The position numbers were made by a program, and so were the translations under genes. A stretch of DNA of 64,000 nt from Prionace glauca (lineage: Eukaryota; Chordata; Chondrichthyes; Carcharhiniformes; Carcharhinidae): assembly GCA_037974335.1 (NCBI GenBank), contig CM075760.1:6941432-7005431 (forward strand), in the 5' to 3' direction. This document shows, piece by piece, positions 11,511-22,350 of this stretch (positions are counted from its first letter, which is position 1; each line of letters begins with the position of its first letter). A model generated the notes under the pieces. That model made no database searches. It was not told the DNA's origin and was given only the letters and a program-made list of their open reading frames with translations.

Positions 11511-12460
11511 CATTGAACACGACAGCACAAATAGACCCTTCGGCCCACAAGTTTCGCGGATCATATCCCTACCTACTAGACCTACCAATAAACCTCAATC
11601 CCATTAAATCCCATGTACACATCCAGAATTCGCTTGAAAGGCCCCAAAGAGTTTGCCTCCACCACCACCGACGGCAGCCGATTCCACTCACCCACCGCCC
11701 TCTGAGTGAAAACCTTACCCCTGACATATCCTCTGTACCTACTCCTCCGCACCTGAAACCTGTATCTTCTCGTAGCGACCATTTCAGCCCTGGGAAATAG
11801 CCTCCAAGAATCCACGCGATCGATACCTCTCAACATCTTATAAACCTCTATCAGGTCACCTCTCATCCTTCGTCTCCCCAGGGAGAAAAAAACCAAGCTC
11901 CATCAACCTATCCTCATAAGGCATGCCACCCAATCCTGGCAACATCCTTGTAAATCTCTTCTGCACCGTTTCAATAGCTTCCACATCTTTCTTGTAATAA
12001 GGCGAACAGAACTAGGCACAGTTCTCCAAATGGGATGTGACTAGGGTCTTATAAAGCTGCAGCATTATCTCCCGACTTCTAAATTCAATCCGTCGATTGA
12101 TGAAGGGTAGTACACCATATACCTTCTTGACCACATCCTCCACCTGCGAGGCTGATTTGAGAGTCCTATGTACCCGGACCCCAAGGTCTTTCTGATCCTC
12201 GACACTGCTTAGATATTATACTCCTTCATCCCATTGGACCTGCCAAAATGGATCACTACACATTTATCCGGGTTGAAGTCCACCTGCCACTTCTCCGCCC
12301 AGTCTTGCATCCTATCTATGTCACGCTGCAACTTTTGACATCCCTCCAGCCTATCCACAACACCACCAACTTTCGTGTCGTCGGCAAACGTACTAACCCA
12401 TCCCTCCAATTTCTTATCCAGGTCACCTATGAAAATTACAAACATAAAGAGTCCCAGTAC
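11500..12460 (-). repeat. CR1-like LINE, 3' half, in receptor intron
   Basis: Minus-strand frames at 12209-12445 (VSTFADDTKVGGVVDRLEGC, then WQVDFNPDKCVVIHFGRSNG) and 11582-11896 (RRMRGDLIEVYKMLRGIDRV) are reverse-transcriptase catalytic and tail regions. Frameshifts separate them. The 3' untranslated end is near 11500 (ACAGAACATTGAACACGACA). The catalytic FADD is kept, but the copy is 5'-truncated and broken. Confidence 0.88.
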
Positions 12461-12489
12461 AGACCCCTCTTTTTATTTTTATGATCCAA

Positions 12490-12665
12490 CACGTCTTTTG
12501 GATCGTGAGAGGAAAGTGGAACATTTGGTGGAAACCCACCCAGACACGGGAAGAAGGTCTAAACTGGACACAGACAGTGCCCCGAGCCTGGGATTGAAGC
12601 CAGGTCCCTGATGCTGTGAGTCAGCAGTGCTAACAACTGTGCCACCGTGATGCTCCATGGTAGGG
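12490..12665 (-). repeat. tRNA-derived SINE
   Basis: Reverse strand reads CACGGTGGCACAGTTGTTAG and continues through CAGGGACCTGGCTTCAATCC (a B-box-like promoter) and the GTGGGTTTCC body. This is the standard 5' half of elasmobranch tRNA SINEs; the 3' half is missing or diverged. Confidence 0.8.
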
Positions 12666-13425
12666 CCAAAATAGTATACATTTTGGAAAGAGTTTTCCGG
12701 GGGTCCTCAACATTGACCGTCACTCAGCTGCAGGTAAATAATCTCTCTAACTTGTGGGGGATTTGGAGAGTGAGAAGGTTGTGGGGGTAACCCTGACAGA
12801 AAATTCAGAGTGGAGTCCTGTATGTAGTAATTTGTCACCTTTGAGATAGCTACTGACAACCCCTGTCGCAGGGCTGGTACCAAACAATGCTGGTTTCACC
12901 CTTTCCTCTGGAAACTAACAGCAGTTGGCAGAGAGAGTTCCTTATGCCTTGACAGCTCAGAATCTCTGTTATATTTACAAAAAGACCGTAGAGAGACCAC
13001 AACGTTGTGGCCGCCATTCGCACAATACAGGAAGAAATCATTATCTGACACTCGAATGACACAGAACTCAACTATCAGGGTTTGCTTTCAAAGCTTCAGG
13101 GTTCATTGTTATACTACTGTCCAATGTGTCCAGTGTATTTGCAGCTGGCCCACTATGACCTACTGGACCAGTAAAGGTCAGCGAGTCCTCTCTCAGTAGG
13201 AAAGTTCCTGATCTGTGCACCAGGTAAGAAAAACTCAAACCAAGGCCGCTACCAAAGAAAACCAAATAGCCTGCCTTAATGACTATTGTCCAATGATACA
13301 TCTGTCCAATATTATGTGATGCAGCAAAAGATTAGTTATGGCATGAATCAGTTCCAGCTTCCCAGATTGCCTGGGTCCACTACAGTTTGCCTATATCCGC
13401 AACAGGTCCACAGATGCAATCTCCC
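12666..13425. other. receptor intron, no feature seen
   Basis: No gene, long repeat or domain was recognised. Small open frames on both strands have no recognisable similarity. Confidence 0.4.
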
Positions 13426-13429
13426 TGGC

Positions 13430-13790
13430 CCTACAGTCAACATTGCAACCCTGACTCTTGTTTATCGACTGCAGCTCAGCCTTTAACAGCACTGTTCTAA
13501 TGAAACTCAGTACAAAGTCTCTGGCCTGGGGCTAGGCTCCTATCTCTGCAATTTGAACCTGACAGACAAAAATAAATAAGGACAGTCAAAACACCTCCTC
13601 CACAATCATCCTCATAAGCGGTGCCCCACAACACTGTGTACTCAGCCCCACTATGCTCCTTATACACCGATGACTTGTGCGGCCAAATTCCCCTCCAACT
13701 TGATATCCAAGTTTGCTGATGACACCACTGCAACGATGACACCAAGAACAGGGAAGAGACGGAGGAACTGGTGAACTGGTGGGATCACAG
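13430..13790 (+). repeat. decayed LINE reverse-transcriptase fragment
   Basis: Around 13520-13760 the plus strand reads, with frameshifts, a GLGLGSYLCN-like stretch and later SKFADDTTATM, the catalytic core of a LINE reverse transcriptase. It belongs to a different family from the CR1-like copies around it. Heavily mutated. Confidence 0.55.
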
Positions 13791-14380
13791 TAACTGGGAA
13801 GTGACTGGGAAGTGATGGGTTTGGGTTGTTTTTTTGTCAGGGATCAGGTCGTGGGAGAGGCGGGTTTAAGTGGAATGTTAGAATGGAACCAATATAACAA
13901 CCAACAGAAACACATTGGATCTGTTATAGTGACCAATGAGAACAAGCTGAAAGCTATCTAACCAATGAGAAAATGATGTGGTGGTCAGCTGACTCAGTAT
14001 AAATAAGAAGCTGCTGGGGTTTGAGGAAGCTTGGAATGGCCCAGGGTGAGACTCTGTCTCCTCAATTTCATCAAGTCCTAACACCCGCCGTATCCTCAGG
14101 TAATGAATTCAAAAAATTCACCTTCCATTGAGAGAAGTAATTTCTCTCCATGTCTGTATTAAATCTAACTGCTTCAGGTAATCGGGCTCTGCTTCTGGTT
14201 GTACTCTTGGCTCAAGCACTGGTGGATCTGCCCTGAAGGCAGTTCTGTGTTTTTTTTATATAATCCTAATGACCTGTCAACAACCCTGGACTCAGATTGC
14301 CTTGAGGTTGGCAACAACAATAACTTCAAATTGGTCCCTTTTAGCTGTGTGTTTTATTTAAATTCATCAGCTGGCACAAT
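13791..14380. other. receptor intron, no feature seen
   Basis: Mostly unique-looking sequence. No open frame, repeat or tail was recognised apart from a GACTGTCTCC-poor, TTTAATT-poor ordinary composition; nothing else can be said. Confidence 0.35.
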
Positions 14381-14384
14381 GCAA

Positions 14385-14660
14385 AACCATGATGTGGAGA
14401 TGCCAGCGTTGGATTGGGGTAAGTACAGTAAGAAGTCTCACAACACCAGGTTCAAGTCCAACAGCAGTCCAAAGATGTGTGGGTTAGGTTCATTGGCTGT
14501 GCTAAAATTGCCACTTAGTGTCCTGGGATGTGTAGGTTAGAGGGATTAGCAGGTAAATGTGTAGGGATATGGGGATAGGGTCTGGGTGGGATTGTGTTCG
14601 GTGCAGACTCGATGGGCCGAAGGGCCTGTTTCTGCACTGTAGGGTTCTACAAAGAACAAA
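14385..14660 (+). repeat. foldback-family end fused to SINE body
   Basis: 14388-14462 (ATGATGTGGAGATGCCAGCG, then CACAACACCAGGTTCAAGTC) is an end sequence also seen in reverse at 27840-27965. It is followed directly by a SINE body (CAGTCCAAAGATGTGTGGGT to GGGCCGAAGGGCCTGTTTCT, ending TGCACTGTAGGGTTCTA). Confidence 0.7.
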
Positions 14661-15050
14661 GAACAAAGAACAATCCAGCACGGGAAACAGGCCCTTCGGC
14701 CCAACGAGCCCGCGCCGCCACATCACCCCGCACCTATTCTACCCTGCATGGCTACGAATGGAACCCTACTCAGTCAGATTCAGGGAAGAAATAGTGTCAA
14801 TTTGGTAAAAACCGATTAGCCTGAGAGCACATTTTTGGGGTGTGGGAGGAAACCGGAGCGCCCGGAGGAAACCCACGCAACCACAGGGAGAATGCGCAAA
14901 CTCCCACAGACACAGGTCCAAATCCATGTGCCTGCACAGCCAGCAGTGCTAGTCACTGAGCTGTTGCGGCGCCCATCTACCGGTCCAGGATCAAGCACAC
15001 ACACCGACACGAAGTTCTAGGCCACTCCTGGAACTTCCAAGAGCAGCCCA
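14650..15050 (-). repeat. tRNA-derived shark SINE
   Basis: Reverse copy of the family at 9545-9980: CAAAGAACAAAGAACAA tail at 14650-14672, GGAAACAGGCCCTTCGGCCC, the GGAGGAAACCCACGCAACCA body, and a 5' part near TCTACCGGTCCAGGATC. A further near copy is at 53780-54070. Confidence 0.85.
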
Positions 15051-15109
15051 GGCACGACCCGCCGTGTGAATGCCCCTCGTTTGTCACGAGGTGGACCTCC
15101 ACCTGTGGT

Positions 15110-15850
15110 TCTATGTAGGTTTATTTGGCAGCAGAAGCTTTTGGAGCGCTGCCCCTTCATTCAGTGAGTGGAAGTTCTGCTCACAAACAGGGCATATAAA
15201 GACACAAACTCAATTTACAAAATAGTGGTTGGAATGTGAGTCTTTACAGGTATCAAGCCTTAAAGATACAGACAATGTGAGTGGAGAGAGGGCCAAGCGC
15301 AGGTAGTAGAGGTGTGTATTGTCTCCAGCCAGGACAGCTCCTGAGATTTTGCAAACCCAAGATTGTCGATCACCAGGAATGTTCTCTTCCAGTTGGGCCA
15401 TACTTCAGCAGTCACGGGCATTCAGCCTCAGATCTTCAGATAAGCGTTCTCTAAGGTGGCCTTCATGACACACAGCAGTGCAGGACCGCTGACCAGACAC
15501 TGATAGCCAACTCCCACACACACAAGTATAGCCTCAACCGTGATCTTGGGTTTATGTTGCATTATCTGTAGCTCCCACCACTTGCCTGGACTTGCAAAAT
15601 CTCACTAACTGCCCTGGCTGGAGACAATACACAATTCTTTAACCTGTTTAACCCTCTCTCCATTCACATTGTCTGTGTCTTTCAGACTTGTTTATCCGTA
15701 AAGACTCACATTCCAACCATTATTTTGTTAATTGAGTTTGTGTCTTTACATGTCCTATTTTTGAACACAGCTCCTCACTCGCCTGAAGAAAGAACAACAT
15801 TCCAAAAGCCAATGGTGTCAAATAAACCTGTTGGATTTTAACCTGGGGTT
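15110..15850. repeat. foldback element, long inverted-repeat arms
   Basis: The arm at about 15118-15335 and the arm at about 15585-15830 are reverse complements with mismatches. For example CCAAATAAACCTACATAG on the reverse of the left arm pairs with TCAAATAAACCTGTTGG on the right, GACACAAACTCAATTTAC at left mirrors GTTAATTGAGTTTGTGTC at right, and TGTATTGTCTCCAGCCAGG mirrors CCTGGCTGGAGACAATACA. The spacer is about 250 bp of unique sequence. The terminal text AATAAACCTGTTGGATTTTA is a dispersed end in this window. No transposase was seen, so it would be non-autonomous. Confidence 0.75.
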
Positions 15851-16240
15851 GTGAGAGTTTGTACTGTGCTGACCACAATGCAAAACCTGTCGTGCCAATT
15901 ACCAAGGCAACCCCTACGTTTTTGACCTCTGGACCAAATCTTACAACTTAAAGTTTCTGTGTATTCTGCAATAAAACATCTCAGCGTCAAACAAAAACAC
16001 ATTTTAAGAGATTGCACACTTTTCCCCCTCCTACCGGTTTTCACAATTCTTTTTCATCTTCCTAAACATCTTTTACATCTTTACAAATTAAACCCCACAA
16101 CACAGGCAACATTATCATAGTGATCCGCGCGTTGTAGATGTGATAACTCAATAAGGACGCAGACCACAAGCATCAGTTGCAAACAGGGTAGAGCAGACGG
16201 CAAGAGTGGCAGAGTTAAACACGGGCTACATCATTCATAA
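15851..16240. other. receptor intron near exon 1, no feature
   Basis: Unique-looking sequence. Nothing recognised. Confidence 0.4.
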
Positions 16241-16257
16241 TCAGTGGAGAAACTTAC

Positions 16258-16504
16258 CGGGGACACCAACAATAGCCAGGATTGGATAGTAAAAGTATCG
16301 AATCAGTTTCAATACGTATTCAACACGCTTAGCTGTAGACAGCCAACCTTGAGACAGCAAGTAAAGTACCGAGTATAAACTCCTCTCAGTTGTTGTAACA
16401 TTCAGATCTCTGCCCCTCAGATGCTGAACCATTATGGGATCGTCCAGATCTACCTTTCCTGGATACACCTCCATTGCAGAAAGCTTGCAATTTCTCTCTC
16501 CCAA
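16258..16504 (-). CDS. GPR139-like class A GPCR, exon 1
   Basis: The reading frame ends YFYYPILAIVGVP and a GTAAGT donor; joining it to exon 2 gives YYPILAIVGVPVNIITIVTL, the expected TM1 of GPR139-like receptors, so the exon assignment is strong. The start is uncertain. The first ATG in frame is at 16504 and gives about 70 residues before TM1, longer than the short N-terminus usual in this family. That N-terminus contains an NVTT glycosylation site. A shorter start at one of the internal methionines (MEVYPG or MVQHLR) is possible. The two-exon product from 16504 would be about 382 residues. Confidence 0.8.
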
Positions 16505-16969
16505 TGTTGATACCTCGACTCCCTCTCTGTGGAGCCGCTTATCACTGTGACACTCCCAATGACACCGTGCATAACTCCTTTATGAAGCCTGGATGGGAAT
16601 GCTCCAGAGACACGATTAGTACTGGTTGAATTAATTCCGACGTTAATTCCAGTCACTGAACAAACAGGTTAATATTTTCCATTCAAAACATATTTTTGTC
16701 AATGCATCACAAAATAATTCTGGGTCTGTGTGATCGTTCCTAATGGAAGGAATTTTGGAAATGCCGGAAGGGTTGACCAGTATCTTTCAATGTTGCTGGG
16801 ATATGGGATTGTGACAAAAAAAGGAACACATTATGCAAAAGTCCCCCCAGCTTGTCCGTAAGGGAAAACATTTTAAACCTGGAAATGTAGAGCTGTCAGC
16901 ATCGCATCAGTGAAAGAAATGGGGAAAGTCTGAACCCAAATCTTGGAGAAATTAACTTGTGACTTCCGG
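16505..16969. other. 5' flank of receptor gene
   Basis: Expected to hold the promoter or 5' untranslated exon. No TATA box or other clear element could be fixed with confidence. Confidence 0.35.
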
Positions 16970-17960
16970 CACCATGGGTGGGTCCATTGTGATTTGAGAT
17001 TTATATTAATGATTTGGATGAGAATTTAGGAGGCATGGTTACTAAGTTTTCAGTTGACACCAAGATTGGTGGCATAGTGGATAGTGAAAAAAAGGTTATC
17101 TCTAATTGTAATGGGATCTTGATCAATTGGGCCAGTGGATTGATGAATGACAGATGGAGTTTAATTTAGATGAATGCGAGGTGATGCATTTGATAGATCG
17201 AACCAGGGCAGCACTTACTTAATGCTAAGGCATTGGGGACGGTTCGAGAACCAAGAAATCTGGGAGGGTACATATTCATAGCTCCTTGAAAGTGGAGTCA
17301 TAGTTGGGCTGAGTTGTGAGGAATGAAATCAGCATACTTGGTTTCCTTGGTCAGAACAGCGAATAAAGGAGTTGGGACAACTTGTTGAAGTTGTACAAGA
17401 CATTGGTAAGGCCACACTCGGAATACTCTGTACAGCTCTGGTCACCCTGTTACAGGAAGGATATTATTAAACTACAAAGAGTTCAGAAAATATTCACTAG
17501 GAGGGTATAGGGACTTGATTGTTTGTGTTTTAAGGAGAAACGTGATAGACTGGAACTTTTTCCCGGCTGTGTAGAAAGCCTAGGGGTGACCTTATGGAGG
17601 TCTACAAAAAAATGAGGGGCACAGATCAGCTAGATAGTCAATATCTTTTCCCAAAAGTAAGGGAGTCTAAAACTCGAGGGAATAGGCCGAAGGTGAGAGG
17701 CGAAGATGCAAATGGGTCTGGATGGGCAATTGTTTCACACACAGGTTAGTGAGTGCCTGGAAAAGGTGCCAGAGGGAGTAGAGGTGTGTACAGTTTTGAC
17801 AGTGAAAAAACGTGATGTCAGTTAGATGGATAAGATAGATGAAAATGGGTCAAATGCCGGCAATTGGGACTAGCTTCGCGGTGGATGAAAAAAGGCAGCA
17901 TGGACAAGTTGGGCCGAAGGGCCTGTTTCCATACTGTAAACCTCAATGACTCTATGATTT
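16970..17960 (+). repeat. CR1-like LINE, 3' half, decayed
   Basis: Starts within the reverse transcriptase (TTATATTAATGATTTGGATG, then AGTTGACACCAAGATTGGTG, the degenerate FADDTKIGG region) and ends with GGGCCGAAGGGCCTGTTTCC and GACTCTATGATTTTT, a CR1-style octamer tail. Many stops. Shares its 3' part with 1-372. Confidence 0.85.
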
Positions 17961-18104
17961 TTCGGCCGTGTTTGTTCCAATGCCAGAAAATCCCCGCCTG
18001 AGGTCATCGGACTTTTATATGATCTGGGTCTCGCCTGCCATGGGAATCATAATGGGCGGGATAGGACAATTCCATTCCGTGTTAATCAGCAGCAATCCGT
18101 GTTT

Positions 18105-18215
18105 ATATCATAGAATCATAGAATTCCAACCGTGCAGGAGGAAGTTATTTGGCCCATCGGGCCTGCACCAGTCCAAATGGGCCACAATAGTCCCAGCCAG
18201 ACCCTATCCCATAAC
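18105..18215 (-). repeat. short LINE 3' tail
   Basis: ATCATAGAATCATAGAATTC is a CR1-type terminal repeat, followed by CAACCGTGCAGGAGGAAGTT and TTGGCCCATCGGGCCTGC, the common 3' untranslated motif, here in reverse orientation. Confidence 0.7.
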
Positions 18216-18560
18216 CCTCTGGAAGCCTCCTTCTCCCTCAGACACCCACTCAGCCTCTTTCAATCTCAGACACCTCAATCAGCCCTGCCCACCCTCAGCA
18301 CCCCACCCACACCAGTCCCCCCCCAGACTCCTCACTCACCCGCCTTACCCTCAAAACCCCTCTCAACTCTGTCCCTCTCAGATCCCCACTCAGCCACCTC
18401 CTCCTTAGGCTCCTCACACAACCACCCACACCATCAGAACCCAACTCAACCCCTCACCACTTAGACAGCCCACTCAGTTCCACTCCCACCTCAGACACTC
18501 CTGTCAGCCCCCTCCCCCTACAAATCCCTCGCTACTCAGCCCCCCTTCAGGCCTAAGGCT
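18216..18560. repeat. C-rich low-complexity tract
   Basis: Degenerate CCTCAGACACCCACTCAGCC-like units with almost no G. Open frames through it are proline-rich artefacts. Confidence 0.75.
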
Positions 18561-19130
18561 TGGCAGTGTCCATGACACTGTCCACTTGTACTGACACCTG
18601 TATTTCGCGCCTTGCTCCTGCGCGGAGAGTTGAGGAGGTTTATTTGCCTCGTGAGTTTGATATTGTCTGTAGTTAAAGACAGTATTGGGCTCTTCAAATT
18701 ATCCCATAACACTAGTCACAATTTGGAAATTGGTCATCGATAATGTGCTTATGTGAAATACACCTCAGTCTCTTGCTTCACCTCATGGTTTGCACCTCTG
18801 TTCTATATGTGTTCTCTATCTAGCTTGTGGTATGCCAGCCTTGAAATTGTTTCATCGGACAATGTACAGAGATTCGTTCTCTCAATCCACGCTGTATCGA
18901 CTCTGATAATGTTTTTAAGGGGCAGTGTAAAGGGAACTATTTCCTGCCTAGCTCTGTCCTGCATCGGCCTCTGATGAAGCAGGGCCTTTGCTGTTTAGAA
19001 TTATCTGAAACTCGTCAGTGACGGACTAGTTTATGAATGAAATCACCGATGTCTCCTCATTGTTCATTCATTCTGTCTGGATTTTATGACAAAAAGGCAG
19101 AGATGAAGGTGTTTTTACACGGGTGGATCA
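18561..19130. other. intergenic, no gene seen
   Basis: Downstream flank between the IgM cluster and the LINE remains. No recognised feature. Confidence 0.4.
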
Positions 19131-19290
19131 CTGGGTGGCGCAGTGGCTCTTTCACGGATGGACCTTGAGTTCAGTCACATCCCAGACATGACTGGGGGGA
19201 CATGCCTGTCTGGGAAAGTGGGAGAGCGGGTGGGGTTGGGGGAAACCCTATAATAGGGAAATGGAACGAAGTTGGTGGGTCTTAGACAAC
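19131..19290 (+). repeat. decayed tRNA-derived SINE
   Basis: ACTGGGTGGCGCAGTGGCTC followed by a degenerate internal promoter (GAGTTCAGTCACATCCCAGA) is the 5' end of a tRNA SINE. The 3' part is diverged. It lies just past the IgM membrane-form polyadenylation signals. Confidence 0.55.
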
Positions 19291-19321
19291 GGAATTAAGC
19301 CAAGCCAGAGATGGTTAAATT

Positions 19322-19338
19322 TTTATTCAATGTTTATT
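19322..19338 (-). terminator. polyadenylation signals, membrane IgM
   Basis: Two AATAAA hexamers on the minus strand (19327-19322 and 19338-19333) lie about 450 bp after the TM2 stop. They are the best candidates for the membrane-form 3' end. The 3' untranslated region between is AT-rich. Confidence 0.6.
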
Positions 19339-19784
19339 TTAAAAATTCAGAGAAGATTTTAAAACGATTTTTTTAAGTTAGAAAAGTGAACACAACGATC
19401 GAACATTACATTGAAAATAGAACACATGCACAGGGAATCTGTCAATATTTGGACATCTGTTACATGCACCAAAAATAGAAAACAGGACATTAATCGGAAG
19501 AGGAATTCACAAATGTGAATAAGAAATAAAACAAGTTTCTTATTTATACATGAAATTTGAACTGTGTGGAAACTATTAACCATAATTACATTATATCAAA
19601 AATGCCTCATACAATTTACACTGAAAACTGAAATAAAACCTAAGGTAGCCTCAGTTATAGATTCAGAATGATAAGCTGGGAGAATTTTACTGATACAGTC
19701 ACCGAGAGCTGATATTGTAGTTGAGCCGTACAGAGATCTTTATAATCAGCTGAGGGAAATCTTCAGCATCCAAAGTTCAACCCG

Positions 19785-19793
19785 TCATTTGAT
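19785..19793 (-). CDS. IGHM: IgM TM2 exon coding part
   Basis: After the acceptor TATTTTACAG the exon supplies only ATC AAA and TGA. Joined to TM1 it gives the cytoplasmic tail ending V-K-I-K. A very short positively charged tail is the rule for IgM (KVK in mammals), so signalling would depend on associated CD79-type chains. The rest of the exon, down to about 19320, is 3' untranslated. Confidence 0.88.
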   Translation of the reverse strand: MK

Positions 19794-19925
19794 CTGTAAA
19801 ATAGAGACAATATTGAAGCAGATGTATCTGATGCGGGACATTAATGTTTTTAATCATTGAAACAATGAGAGATTTTTCAAATCCATTCTGCCAGTTTGAA
19901 ATGTGAGTGAATTGAATCATCTCAC

Positions 19926-20053
19926 CTTCACCAGAGTGACGGCAGTGCTGTAGAAAATGCTCAGGAAGAACAGGACGATGAATGTGGAAGCGGTTGTCCA
20001 GATGTTGCTGTTATCATCCTCACTGTCTTCAATCCAGATGCGGTCGGTGGAGT
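19926..20053 (-). CDS. IGHM: IgM TM1 membrane exon
   Basis: 128 bp, acceptor CTGTCCCCCAG, donor AAG/GTGAGA. Joined through the internal Cmu4 donor it encodes 43 residues: an acidic extracellular linker ([10 protein letters not shown], residues 8-17), then a transmembrane helix from about residue 18 to 42 ([20 protein letters not shown]). The Thr/Ser/Tyr-rich helix is the conserved antigen-receptor transmembrane pattern that pairs with CD79. Phase fits the internal Cmu4 donor (one base carried over). Confidence 0.95.
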
Positions 20054-20609
20054 CTGGGGGACAGAGACCAGGAAATGGAATTAGATTACTTTATTTATCC
20101 CGGGAATCTCATTGTTTTCGTTTCCCTCTTCTCCTTCATGAACTGTTCATTCATTCTCATGTCTAATTTTCAATGTATATCTCCTGTTAAATTCAAGACA
20201 CTCAGTAACAGATCTCCATAACTATTTTCACACCTGATCCTTATTGGTATTCCTTGGAGAGTCCATGTCAGAAAGCACTGAAGGTGTTTTCTTGAGAATC
20301 AGTTCATTTTGAACTATTTGCCACGAACCCTTATTGAAGAATGTTTTGACTGATATAGAGGAACATTCCCCTGTCAATGATTGTTTCCACAGATGGTGAC
20401 TGATCTGTAAACTATGAATGCTGCTGTTTAAGATCTGGGATGTAATTTCCAATCTTTGCTTATTTACAGTGGAAATGTTTAGTAAATCATGAGCTTAATT
20501 CAGTTTCTCAACGTGTTTGGCGGTGTTTTGAGAATTGGGATAGTTCTCGGTGTGTATGTCCATTCAAATTCACACTTAAATTTTACTTTCATCATTTACC
20601 TGCCGTTTA

Positions 20610-20657
20610 TATTTAAGATTGTGTGTGTGTGTCTGTGTGCGTGTGTGTATGTGTGAG

Positions 20658-20711
<54 letters not shown>

Positions 20712-22350
20712 CACTTCCTGAGCTGCATTAATCTTTGGTCCTGAGTTAATCTGTGTGTATGAGGGATTCATTTGTCTGTGTTTGTTGATTTGTGTAGTTG
20801 TGTGTCTGTGTATATAATTTATTCTTCAGACATTGTAGATAATTTGTATAATTTATTCTTCAGACATTGTGGATATATGACTATTATTGTGTGAAGTCTC
20901 TGTATATTTATTAATGCCACTCTTAACGTGTGCTCGTGTTTCTGCCTATTTCAATGTGTGAATTTCTGTCACTCGAGTAATGTTTCCTTCTCTTTCTGTG
21001 TGTGTCTGGTCTGTTAACATGTTAGTGCATGTAAATCCGTGTTGATTGTTATTTATAACAATGTATCAGCATATACCTGTGTTTCCATGTGTAGTATTGT
21101 GTCCCGTGGTGTTCTGTTCTGTATGAGCATGTGAATGTTTACATCCACATGTTTGTGTGAAAAAGTTTTGCTCTCTGTTTATCTATATGCAGTGTGTTAA
21201 TATTGTTACACGTATTTCCCTGTATAAGTGATAATGTGTATAACATTGTGGGTCTCTATATCAGTATTCATTTCAGCGAGAACGTGTGAGAATATGCATT
21301 TGTTTGAGTGTGTGTATCTGTTTGTGTATGTTTTGGACCTGCATGCATGTTATCTGTTCGTATTGTGTGTACACATGTATGTGTTTGTGTTTGGGTCTGT
21401 GTACCTAGTCACGTATGTTTAGGTAAGTGTGTACTTGTGTGTTTGTATATGGTACTGCGTGCGTATGTACATATTTGATAATTTGTGTGCATGTTTTGTT
21501 TTGTGCCTTCTTGTACAAGTCCGTGTTTGTGTGTGCGGGTGTCTGCCCCCTTGTGTATGCATGTATGTGTGTGTGTTTGTGTGTGGATGGTGCGTGTGGG
21601 ACAGAGAGAGCGAAAGAGAAAGGGAGAGAGAGTGTTTGTGTATGCATGTATTTTTGTTTGAATCTGTGTGGTCCATTAGTGTATTTGTGGGATCGTGCTT
21701 GTTTGAGTTCGTTTGTGCGTATATTGTGTATTCTTCTGATCCGTGAATGTGCATTTGTATTTCTGAATGTATCTGTGTTTTTGTTGTGTATGTATTTGAG
21801 TGTATTGTGTATTTGTGAGATTCTGTGTCTGTATTTGAATGTGCCTGTCTATATTTCTGTGTGTGGGAGTATGTGTATGCGTTTGCGTGAGTATATTAAC
21901 ATTCTGTATTCGTGTGCATATATATGAGTATGTGTATTTGTGCAACTGTGTCCATGTGTCTGTGTGTGTGTATGCGTGTGTGTGTGTATGTGTGTATGAG
22001 TGTGTGAATGAGTGTGTGAGTGTGTAGTGTGTCTGTATGTGTGAGTGTGTGTATGTGAGAATGTGTAGTGTGTGAGTGTGTGTGTGGGTGAGTGTGTGTG
22101 AGAGTGTGTGTGTGTGTGTGCGTGTGTGTTTGTGTGAGTGTGTGAATGAGTGTGTGAGTGTGTAGTGTGTCTGTATGTGTGAGTGTGTGTATGTGTGTGT
22201 GAGTGTGTGTGTGTGTGTGTGTGAGAGTGAGTGTGTGTGTGATTGTGTGTGAATGTATAGTGTGTGTAGTGTGTGTTTGTGCAGTGTGTGTAGTGTGTGA
22301 GTGTGTGAGAGTGAGTGTGTGAGTGTGGGTGTGTACGCCTATGTATGTAT
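20610..22350. repeat. TG-rich microsatellite tract in Cmu4-TM1 intron
   Basis: Opens with a long perfect TG run (about 20651-20709), passes through degenerate TGTGT/TGTAT text with scattered unique sequence, and ends with TGTGTGAGTGTGTGAATGAG units that form partial longer repeats (about 21960-22335). Long His/Thr-rich open frames on the minus strand here are artefacts. Confidence 0.9.
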
